A DNA stretch of 64,000 nt from NCBI RefSeq assembly GCF_020382885.2, contig NC_058513.1:15091641-15155640 (forward strand), read 5' to 3'. The DNA is from Scatophagus argus (Eukaryota > Chordata > Actinopteri > Scatophagidae). The notes under the pieces were generated by a model. The model saw only the letters and a program-made list of their open reading frames with translations, made no database searches and had not been told where the DNA came from. This document shows, in pieces, positions 45,300 through 55,978 of the stretch (its first letter is position 1; the number at the start of each line of letters is the position of its first letter). A program made the position numbers and the translations under genes.

Positions 45300-45850
45300 T
45301 AACTAAAGGCATTTACTCAACTATTATATTTCAGTACTAATTTCAGGAACTTTACCTGAGTTCTACTTCACTACATTTCAAAATGAGGTATTGTACTTTT
45401 CAGCTCCACTACATTTGATTGACTTTAGTTACTGGTTACTGTGCAGATTCAGATTCATAACACAAAATATAAACAATAAATAAATTGTGATGAATTATTG
45501 TAGTTCGTGATATAACTTGATGGATCCACTGCTGGAACTGCGAGTAGTAGACGTTTAATGTCTTTAGAAAATATGTGACATTTTTTCCTCCAAAAAAGTG
45601 TTTCCCACTCAGTGAGTAAAAGTTATGGGATTCAGAAACACTTGCTGATTTTAAAGTTATTTGTTTCAGGTACTCGGGTATGTGGTATTGGAAAGCAACC
45701 CATTACAGTGATTCATGTTCTGTACTTAAGTACTTGGACCTCAGTATTTCCATTTTATGCTACTTTGTATTTCTACTTCATATTGTACTTTATACTCACC
45801 TACATTTATCTGAAAACCATAGTTTCTGTTTACTCTACAGGTTAAACATG
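45300..45850. repeat. Dispersed TACTTTTAC-type teleost repeat
   Basis: Repeated phrases such as TTCTACTTCACTACATTTCA, CTCCACTACATTTGATTGAC, GTACTTAAGTACTTGGACC and CCATTTTATGCTACTTTGTA make up a family that I recall as very abundant in percomorph fish. Shorter pieces with the same vocabulary occur near 9805-9850, 16280-16345 and 42630-42710. Class not known. Confidence 0.5.
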
Positions 45851-46550
45851 AAAGTCATGAGGTATTCTTCAGAGTATTTTATTGGAAGTGCTTCAGAGAT
45901 GAGGAGTTCACAGCTCTTCCACTATTTGTACATATTATACCGTATTTTTGGTGGAAATCTCTAAACCTCTTCTTTCTCTAAACCAGCCTGTGTTATGTTT
46001 CATATCACACGTTCCCCCTGCTCACATCATTACTTTCTCTTGTTTGTCTTTCCCCCTGTGTGTGTGTGTGTCTCTGAGTCTGTGACGCGAGTCCTGCAGC
46101 AGGACATCACCTGCTCACCTGGCTGAGGGGCTCATGCTAATCTAAAGCCGATTAGGCTTCTTATCTACTCAGTGCTGGTTATGTGCTTTCGTCCAACAAA
46201 AATACCGCACACAGTTGGCCTCTTTATCGCTCCCGCTGACTCTTCACACCACCTCCCTCCTGGCTCTGGTATCATCGAGGCTCCTCACTCTTTATGTCTG
46301 GGTTTGCAAAATATGTGAAGTTTTTCAGTGGATTGTGACGGTACTATTCTGGTTGCTATTTATCAATATATACGGGCTGAAGGGATTTGCTACTTAACAT
46401 CCTCTGAAGTCAAAGATCACTCTGGAGTCGATTTAAGGCACAGAAAATATCAGCTTGTGGATGAAATCAATTAAAACTTCAGATAAACTTTAACCTGGAG
46501 AAGTTACTTGCAAATATGTGTGCTGTTTTGTCTGTGAATGCATCTGGTGT

Positions 46551-46554
<4 letters not shown>

Positions 46555-46592
<38 letters not shown>
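46555..46592. repeat. (CA)n microsatellite
   Basis: About 19 CA units, the longest pure CA tract in the window. Confidence 0.95.
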
Positions 46593-46596
<4 letters not shown>

Positions 46597-46789
46597 CACT
46601 GGACATGTGAAGAGTCATCCCATGTCCATGTGAAAGCAGTAATGCTGTAATTGCCCTTATCCTATTGACTTAATCAGGAACTCTGTGGCCCTCACAGCAC
46701 GCCTGGCCTCTTGATCTCAGGTTTGTGTGACTCAAGGTCGAGACAAGCCAACGTTCTTATTTCACTGTCGAACCACATCTCTAAAATCC

Positions 46790-47875
46790 TTTATTCGTGT
46801 ATACAATCAGCATAATCTCCTCTTCTAAACAGACACACAAAACCAAAACAAAAAAATCATATGGAAAAAAAAGCTTTACATGGATTTAAATAAAAGTTTT
46901 AACTTAATTACATTATTTTTTTTAAAAAAAGTTAGATTTTTTTTCATCATTTCTACACTATGTACAAAGACAGCAACCCAGTTGTTAGAATATACATACA
47001 TAAGTGTCAATATACAGATACTGAATGCACAAGGGAAACATCAAAGAGGATCTGAGATTACAGTACAGGGGTCAGGAGCCAAGATTTAGCTGCCAATTTC
47101 AGTCATCCTCCACAGGTTTGGAGCTGGCCCTGTTTCTTCTTCCAGGGTTCACATCCCCGTTCCCATGCCTCACTCTTTGACCATGTGCTGCAACATTCAT
47201 GCATTCATACCAATTCATTCAATTCATAATTTTACTCCGTCTCGGGAGCCTATCCAGTCTTCATCGTGGACAAAGGTGGACTGGAGTATAAAAAGAGCTG
47301 AGAGGAGGGGAAGGAGGGGTGTTTGACTTGTCTATATAAAGTATGAGCTACAAACCAGCGCACTATAGACAACAAAAATGAAACTTGGGCTGTAAATATC
47401 TTCCATCTTCCATGGTAGTGGTGGATTGCATGGCAACCACCATCCCTGCCAAAACATCCAACAACAATACGAAGGAAAAAAATACACATTTACTTGTGAC
47501 CGCAAAGCTTCTGACAATTCTCAGTACATATCACATTTACCTGACTTATCATTTTGCAGTTTTTTGGAAGTAACAAAGAGTAAATCTCTGAAAACGTATG
47601 CTGTGAAGCAGAGCTGGAGCCTGAGATGGATTTGATTGGTTGGGGAAAACATTTCTCATCCTATCCGTTATCTCTCTGTATGTATGGATGTACAGTTTAT
47701 AATCATGTGTCCATTTGGAAGGAGTCCATATAGCAGGAGTTCATAGCCAAATATGTGTGTGTGTGTGTGTAGTGTCTAAATAATAAATGCTGGTAGAAAA
47801 ACACATTAATCTCACACGTCCCCTTCCTCCCCGCTTCAGGTGGGAGTGGTGTCAGTTCTTGCAGGAGGGGTTAGC
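46790..47875 (-). other. prph2: prph2 3' untranslated region
   Basis: From the prph2 stop at 47876 to a minus-strand AATAAA at 46790-46795 is about 1.1 kb without coding signal. A GT tract lies at about 47754-47770. Open frames here are short and unrelated to known proteins. Confidence 0.5.
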
Positions 47876-50800
47876 TCAGCTCACCGTGGCAACTGCTGCC
47901 TCACCCCCCTCCTCCACCTTGCTACCCTTTCCCATGGCCTTCATTTTGTCCATGATGTCAGTGAACGTCTCCTTCACAGTCTTCTCCAGGATCCAGCCCT
48001 CGCTCTCGCTCTCCGGGTCGTCTGGATTGGCCAAGGTGGACAGGGAGCTGTTCACGTACTGCAGGCCGATGGTCACCGTGAACTGCAGTGGACAGGAAGA
48101 CATATCAGATAAACCCGAACCCCAGGACAGATATCAAAATATCATCTTCTAAAGAGCAGGGACGATCACTGAGGATATGCTTTAAGAATCTTGTTTGTTG
48201 TTGTTTAAATGTCAGTTAAATTCTTTTTAATCAGTGCAATGTGACACAACGCAAAGAGCTGACAGATGGCAGTAACACAATGTACAGACATCAACAAGCA
48301 GACAAAAAAAGAAGTTATGAGTTGTATTTATACGTGGATGTCTCTGTGCAAGTGTCTGTGTGGAAGTGTGTAACCAAAGTGTGGTAGCTATGTGTGAGCA
48401 TTAAAAGGGAAACGTGTGGGTATAAATGTGTGAAGAAGTATAAGAAGAATTAAAAATATGTACACATAAAAATATATTACAGTTATTGAAACAATCTACC
48501 ACCTTAAGGCCTACTCTATCTATTAGAAATGTGAAGAAGTGAGATAAGACTGTAAATGGTGACTACAGATCAGCTTGGCGGCTCAAGCTCCAGGAAGTGG
48601 GTCCTGTCCCCATCACCTCCTCCAGATTAACCCATTACTCCATCTCTGAACCCACTATCTGTGTCAGCACAGAGACGCTTGCATAACTGCTGTTAAATCT
48701 GGAATTCCTCCCATTGAAGTATGGTCAGCTTCCAGGGCATTGCTTGTTTTCAGACCAAGGGTTTGTCTGTTGGATGTCTGGTACAGACGTGTTGGTCTAA
48801 ATGGTGCTATTTACTGTCTGCTATCACTGACCTCTAGAATTTATCTGTCCGCATTTGTCGCTGTTCTCTGTAATGATGAGCGGATTCTTGGGCCTCAGTA
48901 GCAACAACAACAACAGCAGATGTTGGCAGCCAAGGCTCAGGAGAGAGTTGAAGGGAGGCGAGATGCCATTTGGCTGCTATAGGATTAGCATCTGAGTAGC
49001 AAGTGAGATATTGTAGGTAAGCTGCATGTACGCATATGCCAAAGGTGGTGCGGGGTAACCTCACAGAATGATATTTAGGTAAAGTGGATAGAGCCGTTTT
49101 GGAAGGAGATGCAGCAAGTCTACAGAGATGATAGAAGGAGTGAAGTGTGGAAAGTAAGAGCCCACTGGGTCAAAGCTTTACATGTTGATACACACAACAA
49201 GGTCATCGAAGTCCTTGCCTGACTGCAAAACAAATTTACTGAGCCCTCGATAAATTTACTGGAAAATAATTTATTGACTGACCAAAGATCCCCCTCTGAT
49301 CAAAAATGTATTTTTCTTTTTGGCACTTGGATGGTTTATCATCATCATGCAGAGTTTGACACTAGAACTGACTGTTTTCACAGTCAACCGGTGGAGAAGG
49401 AAAGACGTGTACGTACAAGATGAATCTGTGATAACACAGCTAGTTAGGAAGCCAATTGTGGTCCAGTGTGTGATGAGGAACCTTCCCCCAGTACATAAGT
49501 GCTGATACGTTAATACTTTACAATGAAGTATTAAGCATGTATGTGTCCAACAGTTAAACTGTTGAAATGAGAAAAATATTTGCATAATTCTAAACCCTGG
49601 TAATTTACCTTTTTCATGTAAAAAAGCATGTAAATTATCATTTAAAGCAGCATGTTACTATGTCTTATACATCTTCAAAAATATCCTTTGAATTTGACAT
49701 GTTACAGTAATGTCAATACCGCCTATCCATTAGGGTCGCGGGGGGGCCGGAGAATATCCCAGCTAACTATGGGCAAGAGGCGGGGTACACCCTGGACTGG
49801 TCATGGTAACAAGCTTTTTGATATTTTATAGTTTAAGCAATTAATTGATTAATTGTGAGATGCAACAATGAACAATGAAACAATCACTGCAATGAAACAA
49901 TGCAACTATTAGTTGCAGCCTTAACTATCAAATTCCAGTGGAATTTTCCACATCTGGCTTCAGGGAGCAATAATGAGCCCATTATGAATCAACACACCAC
50001 ACTAAGGTGAAGAAGACACAAGAAAACGCACTTGGACAAGTATTATAAATGGGAGAGTTATACTTTTTCAGAAGTTTTTTCCAGAAGTTTTTAAACAGCA
50101 TTGTTTTGGTTTTAAAAGGGAAAAGATTTTAAAGGTGAAAACCAATTTCTTGGTTTGGTCAAGAAATGAGACAGCAAACATTATTTTTCACTAAACTTAA
50201 ACACTAAAGTGAAGTTGAAAATCATCACATTTGCATCTATATTTATGTGTTTGTGCTGATGCATCGCTGGCCCTGACCTCCAGCATCGTGATCAACAACA
50301 CCAGGACTCCGATGGTGTTCATCATGCCTCCGTAGTAGGACAGCAGGGCTTCGCGGCAGCCACGCCTCCACACGTTCAGCTCTTCTGTGTAGTGGTCGTA
50401 GCTGTAGTGGGCGGAGTTGTTGGTCATCTGGAACTGGATGCAGGGCCTGGGGGAGCTGGGGTTACAGCAACTGAATGGGACTCCATCCATCAGGTACTGG
50501 CCATCCACGTTGCTCCCAATGCGGCTAAGAGGATGAGACGAAGTGTCATGTTAGAGTCACGTTATGATCGGTTGGAGGTGACAGTGAGGTGAGATTTAAG
50601 GTCAGGAACTACATTTGTAGTGTGTGTGTGGACTAAAATTACTCCACTAACTGTCAGACTTTCCTTTTACCAAAATAGCCTTAAGGTGTGATGTTTACTG
50701 TCCCAGAGTATTTTTCTCCCTTTTCATTTACTGAATCCAATCAAACTGTATCAAGTTCTGGACACGAGCGACAGAAGAAAGTTTTTTAGTTCACAGTCAG

Positions 50801-52464
50801 TGGTGTTGGACTTTATGATATAATGCTTTTATTGTGTTCATTTTTCAGAGTATTTTTATTTTTTCCATTTTCACCAAATCTTCTTTCTCAAAAGGCATGG
50901 ACAATAGTGGGTCAATGAAACACATATCAACATTTAGTCAAGCCCAAAATAATGGTCCAGCTAAAAGTACTACTTCTATAGAACATACAGGAAATACTTC
51001 ACGATTTGAAATACTAATCAAGTGATCAATCAGATGTATGGTTGTACCAATATTTAAGACTATTTATGAACGGATTTCCATGTTTACTGCCTTGGACCGG
51101 TAATGGCCTTACAAGAGTTTTTACCAGTCACCTGACTGCATTACTGTCCAGTGTTTATACAGACTTTAAAATCCTATCAACAAATTCTTTTATTGTACTG
51201 TGCTGTCCCTGGAGTGTTACCAGGTTCCCTGCTGATAGGACAGGATGCTGATTCTTGAAGGACATGGACGCTGTAATCCATGAGATTAAATACTAATTAT
51301 CAGGCAATGCTCAAAACCATCCTCATCATAATTCTCCACACACACCTAACTTCTACTTTTTGCAAAAAAATCACCCAAAAAACTGTGTATATTTAAACAA
51401 GTTTTCACGAGGCCACATATCACTAAATCGGAAAAATGTACTTTTAATCCCTCTCATGCCTTTTTGACCTCATGCATCTTTTTTTGTACCTAATCACCAA
51501 AGTCGCTCGTTCCAACTTTATCCATAAAACTGCCTAGTAACCTCTTCTACTTTCGCAGCCCCCCTGCTGTCACCACTTCTGTGATGATAATCCTTGGTGA
51601 CTGAAAGTAAGTATACTTAGAAAGTAGATACTTTATTGATCCCGAGAAAAATTCAAGAAAGTAAAGTAAGTAAAGTAAATAATACACCTGCTCTGACTTG
51701 CCTTCATATCCACATGCTGAACTATAACTTTGAATAGACAAGCACGGGCCACCACATTGATACACTCAGCTTCACTAACAATATCTCTGAGTAGCAGTCA
51801 GTTCACTATCACATCACACATCGGTGATCTCTAACTCATAAAGGTCCATCACAGGGGATTCATTTTTCTTCCTTGTCACTTACTCTTTGACTTCCTTTGA
51901 GCTGAAGTCCAGGTAGCGGTTGCTAACCCACTGAATCTCAAACCAATCTCTGAAGTTGTCATTTCCACAGCACCGAAACTCCATCTGCATCAGGTCCAGG
52001 GTCCTCTTCATGTAGCAGCGTCCCGGTGTGTCCGTGTCCTTGTAGAACTTCATGCCATTCCTCAGCCCCTCAGCCAGGGTGAACTGCATAGGGATCCTCA
52101 TCAAGAAACACAGCAGGGCCGTCACAAAAAGTAGGGTGTTGAACACCACGCAGAACACCAAGAAGTTCTTTAACAAGGGTTTCCACTTTACAAACTTGGT
52201 TGGGTCCAGTGAGTCATAGCACATTTTGCCTCCAAAAGCATTGATGCCACAGGCTATTAGACCCATAAATATAAGCAGGTTGGGCAAAAAGTGGCTCTCA
52301 TTGTTGTCCATAAGTTCTGAGCGCTTTCGCAGCTCGATCTTAAAGAACAGGCCCATGCTGAAGACTAACACACCAGCCATTACAGCGAACCAGTACATGA
52401 ACCAGACAGTCTGAGCGAGCTTCACTCGCTTCTTCAGATCAAACTTGACCAACATCAAAGCCAT
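47876..52464 (-). CDS. prph2: Peripherin-2 (photoreceptor tetraspanin)
   Basis: Three exons on the minus strand: 51884-52464, 50278-50524 and 47876-48082, totalling 1035 nt or 344 residues (human 346). The three-exon structure matches the human gene. Four membrane segments frame the large D2 loop. This loop keeps Cys150 (used for intermolecular disulphides), the CCGN pair at 165-166, CC at 213-214, Cys222 and Cys250, Arg172, and the glycosylation sequon at Asn229, all at the human numbering. The C-terminus contains [15 protein letters not shown], the region implicated in membrane fusion and outer-segment targeting. Peripherin-2 with ROM1 builds the rim of rod and cone discs, and loss causes retinal degeneration. 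Fish have more than one prph2-type gene, and I cannot say which duplicate this is. Its neighbour tbcc supports orthology with the human locus. Confidence 0.97.
49715..49805. repeat. Teleost repeat fragment (GGGGTACACCCTGGAC type)
   Basis: TATCCATTAGGGTCGCGGGG, then TATCCCAGCTAACTATGGGC and GCGGGGTACACCCTGGACTG, is the end piece of an interspersed repeat that I recall throughout teleosts. Only this tail is present, in prph2 intron 2. Its source class is not certain. Confidence 0.55.
49806..49925. mobile_element. Second relic related to the 43.8 kb hAT-like element
   Basis: TTTGATATTTTATAG, then GCAATTAATTGATTAATTG, and at the end CTATTAGTTGCAGCCTTAAC, share the vocabulary of the element at 43772-44128 (GATATTTTATAGATC, GCTGCAA termini). 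It directly follows the repeat tail at 49715-49805. Degenerate and short. Confidence 0.4.
51605..51690. repeat. Repeat tail with CTTTATTGATCCC motif
   Basis: GTAGATACTTTATTGATCCC followed by GAGAAAAATTCAAG and AAGTAAAGTAAG tandem units resembles the end of a common fish retroposon. It is in prph2 intron 1. The family is not identified. Confidence 0.45.
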
Positions 52465-54940
52465 TGTTCAACCTGTGATGTATCCTTTACTGTGAAAAAG
52501 AGAGTCAGGCAATACTTTTAACCAGTAGCTAACCAGCAGATAACCAGTAGCCCCTTAGTTCAGATAAATGTTCTTGAGTGCGCCAACCTGCAGCTCCTGT
52601 TTCCCAGTCTCTTTGCTATCTAATCCATCCCACAGCAGAAGAGCAGAAATGAAGAACCCAGGAGGACCTGGGAGCGGCACAGGAGTGTTATTTCTCCAAA
52701 GCTGTCACCTCTCCCATTGTGACAGAAACTTGGATTTTCACAAGGCTTTTCCTCCCAGATTTGACCAGTTTTTCTTCCTTAACACACAGGTGAGGCTAAT
52801 CGCGGTGTTCCGTTGTCCTGGAGAGGTGGAGGATTGCCGAGGAGCCTCATGATTAAACTCAAAGTTGCAGTACGTCATGCTAAGCTCCTGTAAGCAGCCT
52901 GATCCAATTTGCCGAAATCCCTCCACACAAGATGAGCCTGATCGTAAGCTGCTGCCAGGGGCCATAATTGGTTTGAGTGTTCACGTGGTCATGGTCGCCT
53001 TGATCGAATGCACCAGGAACAGTAATGGCATCAGCTGAAAGCTGACAGAGACCATGGACATGAAAGTGGAGCTAATAATGGAGCATACCCATTCACTGGG
53101 AGAGGACCGCAAGTTCATCTAAAACAGGATGTCTTCCCAGTGCTGCAAATAAGCTGTGCTACTTAACGCCCGGTGACCCACTAAAGGCCTTTTAGATTCA
53201 CATTGGCCCCTTATGTGATTAATTTATTTACAGTTGCACAAAAAGCACAAAGCTGAGACAAACTGGATGGATAAAAACATATGTTTAGAAATAGATAAAT
53301 ATAGATACTACACCATGCAAGCTGATAAATGTATTGAAGTACTCTCGGTTATTTTGTCATTTTGACTCTTACTATCTTGGCAGTTAAGAGTCAACACTGT
53401 CCCTGGCACACATATGAGCCAGGTACTTATTCTGACCAAGGTCAGGCCTTTCCCTGAATGGCTTCTAGTCTGACTGCTTCAAACTTCACTTTGACTGCAC
53501 GGGGACTGCAGTGCTGCTTACTGCAGCGTCACAGCTGAATGGTTATTGTTCCTGGCCAATCACATAACAGCATTCATTCAGTTTTTAGAAAGCATGTTTT
53601 TGTTGACATCTGTGCTCAGTTTCTTTAATTCTATGCAAATTGCTCTTTATCTGACTTTTAATGAAATCTATTTGTTGAAATCCTGCTTTAGTACCTCTGT
53701 AGGGTGCTTTAAAACTGTTGTGTCCATTGGTTCAAGTGGTTATCATTTTAATGATACTGCAAAATTTATTATAAAGTAGGTTTCAATAAAGCAGAAAATT
53801 ACCATTAAAACTTCAAAAGAAGTACTTCTAGATTTTTTGCTTTGCAGCACTTAAACTACCCACATTTCCATCTTTTCTGCTCTATATATTAGATAAATTA
53901 TACTCACCTCATCGTTCCTACATTTTCAGTACACGTTCCGATAATGTGATCGTCTGCCTTTTTGTGAATTTATTCCACAAAGGCTTATCCACTAGCAGAA
54001 TGGTTTTGCCCTGCATGGCAGCAAAACTTATCTTCAAACAAATCCATTCCAACCAGACCTAAGTTTGTTTTTTGACAAGTAAAATCTGTGAGTACACAAG
54101 CAGGAGGTGAGCAGTATGTAAAGTATTGATATACTGTAAATGACATCCAAAGTAAAGGAAGCTGAATGTACACATACAACTTTAACAAGAATAGTGACCA
54201 AGATATGTAGCACACTGGGCATTTTACAGCTGGAAATACACCTGTCAGTGCTCTCCAATGGACAAACTATATGATGGAGACCATGTTAACCAACACTACA
54301 TAGACAAATGTATTGGGACACCTGACCATTTCACCAACAGGAACTTTAATGACATTGTATTCTAAATACACAGACAGCTTTGCAGCTACAACAACTTCCA
54401 CTCTTCTGGGAAGACGTTCCACAAGGTTTTGAAGTATTTTTTGTGCAACACATGCACTGCAATATGTACTTGCAGTAAGCTAATTTTTGCTGTGCTTTAC
54501 CAGAAATCATGCAATGTCATACTAGTAAACTGCAAACTTCATCTACCATAAGGCATGAATACAACAGAAAATAGGCATTAAATCTGGTGTTGGAGGGCCC
54601 AGTTTTCTCTGTGCAAATTAGTCTTTTACTGTTACTTTTAGCAGTTTTGCAAATTGTTTGCTGAGCATGAGCAGAAAAATATTGGTCTACAACACCTCAA
54701 ACCAGAATTGCCTCACCTGAGATGTGATGCTCTACTTTGCCATAAACCAACTGTGTAAATGTGGATTTTTTTTTTCAGGTGTTAGTGCAGCTTTAACTCT
54801 GTCATACAAAACCACAACTTTTCTCAATTACAGCAATCCAACACATTGAAAAGATAACAGTAGTGTAAAACAAATTTGCAGGCAAAAAATTAACTTATTA
54901 ACTTATTACTTTGGCAAATACAGATTTTAAAAGTATAATT
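52465..54940. other. prph2 upstream region and tbcc 3' side
   Basis: The prph2 promoter should lie just above 52464. A TAATCC core at 52621-52626, about 160 bases upstream, is a candidate CRX/OTX site for photoreceptor expression. The rest is AT-rich and exon-free. A minus-strand AATAAA at 53969-53974 is a possible tbcc poly(A) signal, about 970 nt past its stop. A repeat fragment is at 54298-54437. Confidence 0.4.
54298..54437. repeat. Dispersed repeat fragment (TATTGGGACACCTGACCA type)
   Basis: TAGACAAATGTATTGGGACA, CTTTGCAGCTACAACAACTT and CACTCTTCTGGGAAGACG belong to an interspersed repeat that I recall from many fish. It lies in the presumed tbcc 3'UTR. Class uncertain. Confidence 0.5.
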
Positions 54941-55978
54941 CTAGGTGCCCCAATTCATCTTCCTATCTGCTTCTGGAATGACAGTCCAGTTAGGGGAAGG
55001 TGTTCCTGCAGCGAGCCAGTCGAAGTCATCCACCTGGCTCCAGTTGTTTCTGTCCCGGTCTAGGCCAGACACAACGAAATCTTCCTCCAAGGTGGGATAC
55101 GACCAGGAGAAAGGGGCGAAGCTCACTCCGCGACAGTCCTCTATGATGGCTCGGCTGGTGACGTGCAGATACACCTGGGTGTCCGTGGTGTTGTGAGTCC
55201 GCAGCTGCTGACAAGCGAAGACCAGAGTGCTGTTCCTACACTGATCAACAAACACTGAACTAGACACGGGCCCACACAGGATCTCACAGCTGTCGATGTT
55301 TTTCAGGTGCAGCGTGCTGGGGGAACCAAACAGCCGAACTTTGCAGTTGGTGAGGTGAGTCAACAGTACGTCTTGTTTCTGGATCTCCTCAGCTGTCTTT
55401 GTCAGACGCACATTGTCCATCTTGGAGAAGCCGCACTGCTCAGAAGCTGCAGCTCCATCCACCTTGCTGGAATCAGCAGGTGTGGCTGCTCCAGGTGATG
55501 GTGTATCTGACATAGGTGCTGAGACTTTATCTGCTGCTTTACTGCGTGCTTGAAAGGTAAACTTCTTCTTGGGCAGACACTCTTCTCTTGTCTTGGCAAG
55601 GGATGTTTGGAGTTTCTGGAAAGCAACCTGGGCTTGTCTCAGCTCGTAGTGGGATAAAAACAACACGCTGTCGTTGAGAAACTTTTGCAGCTGTAGTATT
55701 CTGGCTGTCGCCTCCTCCAGCTTTTGAGTTACCACAGCCCGGTCAGCACCGGAGCAGCCTGTCAGCAGCTCCTCGATGGACGCCCGCTCCGCGTTAAAAG
55801 CGCTGAAGAAGTACTCGCCCTTTTCCTCCGAGACAGACTGGCTCTCTTTAGCTTCCCTCTTCCGCTCGGCATCCTCTGTCCTCAACTGGTGCCGTTTCTG
55901 AATTCGCTCATGTATCTTGGCAGCACCGCTTTCGCCGGTAAAACCAGTTTCCTGGTTACCTTCAGCCACTGCATCCAT
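54941..55978 (-). CDS. tbcc: Tubulin-specific chaperone C
   Basis: An intronless gene of 345 residues (human TBCC 346, also single exon), starting MDAVAEGNQETGFTGESG. Residues about 20-140 form the helical spectrin-like N-terminal domain with heavy Lys/Glu/Arg content. A Ser/Ala/Pro linker follows at about 145-185. The C-terminal C-CAP beta-helix domain (from about 190) carries Arg260 in CQQLRTHN, matching the arginine finger that stimulates GTP hydrolysis by beta-tubulin. TBCC acts last in the tubulin folding pathway, releasing native alpha/beta heterodimers from the TBCD/TBCE supercomplex. The gene reads away from bicral, as in human, and lies upstream of prph2 in the same direction. Confidence 0.97.
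   Translation of the reverse strand: MDAVAEGNQETGFTGESGAAKIHERIQKRHQLRTEDAERKREAKESQSVSEEKGEYFFSAFNAERASIEELLTGCSGADRAVVTQKLEEATARILQLQKFLNDSVLFLSHYELRQAQVAFQKLQTSLAKTREECLPKKKFTFQARSKAADKVSAPMSDTPSPGAATPADSSKVDGAAASEQCGFSKMDNVRLTKTAEEIQKQDVLLTHLTNCKVRLFGSPSTLHLKNIDSCEILCGPVSSSVFVDQCRNSTLVFACQQLRTHNTTDTQVYLHVTSRAIIEDCRGVSFAPFSWSYPTLEEDFVVSGLDRDRNNWSQVDDFDWLAAGTPSPNWTVIPEADRKMNWGT

Larger units (their letters stand above)
41961..46789. other. Intergenic desert between quaking and prph2
   Basis: No credible exon was found. The sequence is AT-rich and largely built of old interspersed repeats (42300-42580, 43772-44128 and 45300-45850, listed separately) and simple repeats near 42887-42939 and 46555-46592. 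The 115-residue minus frame at 44687-45034 is hydrophobic but unlike any family I know. Confidence 0.4.
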
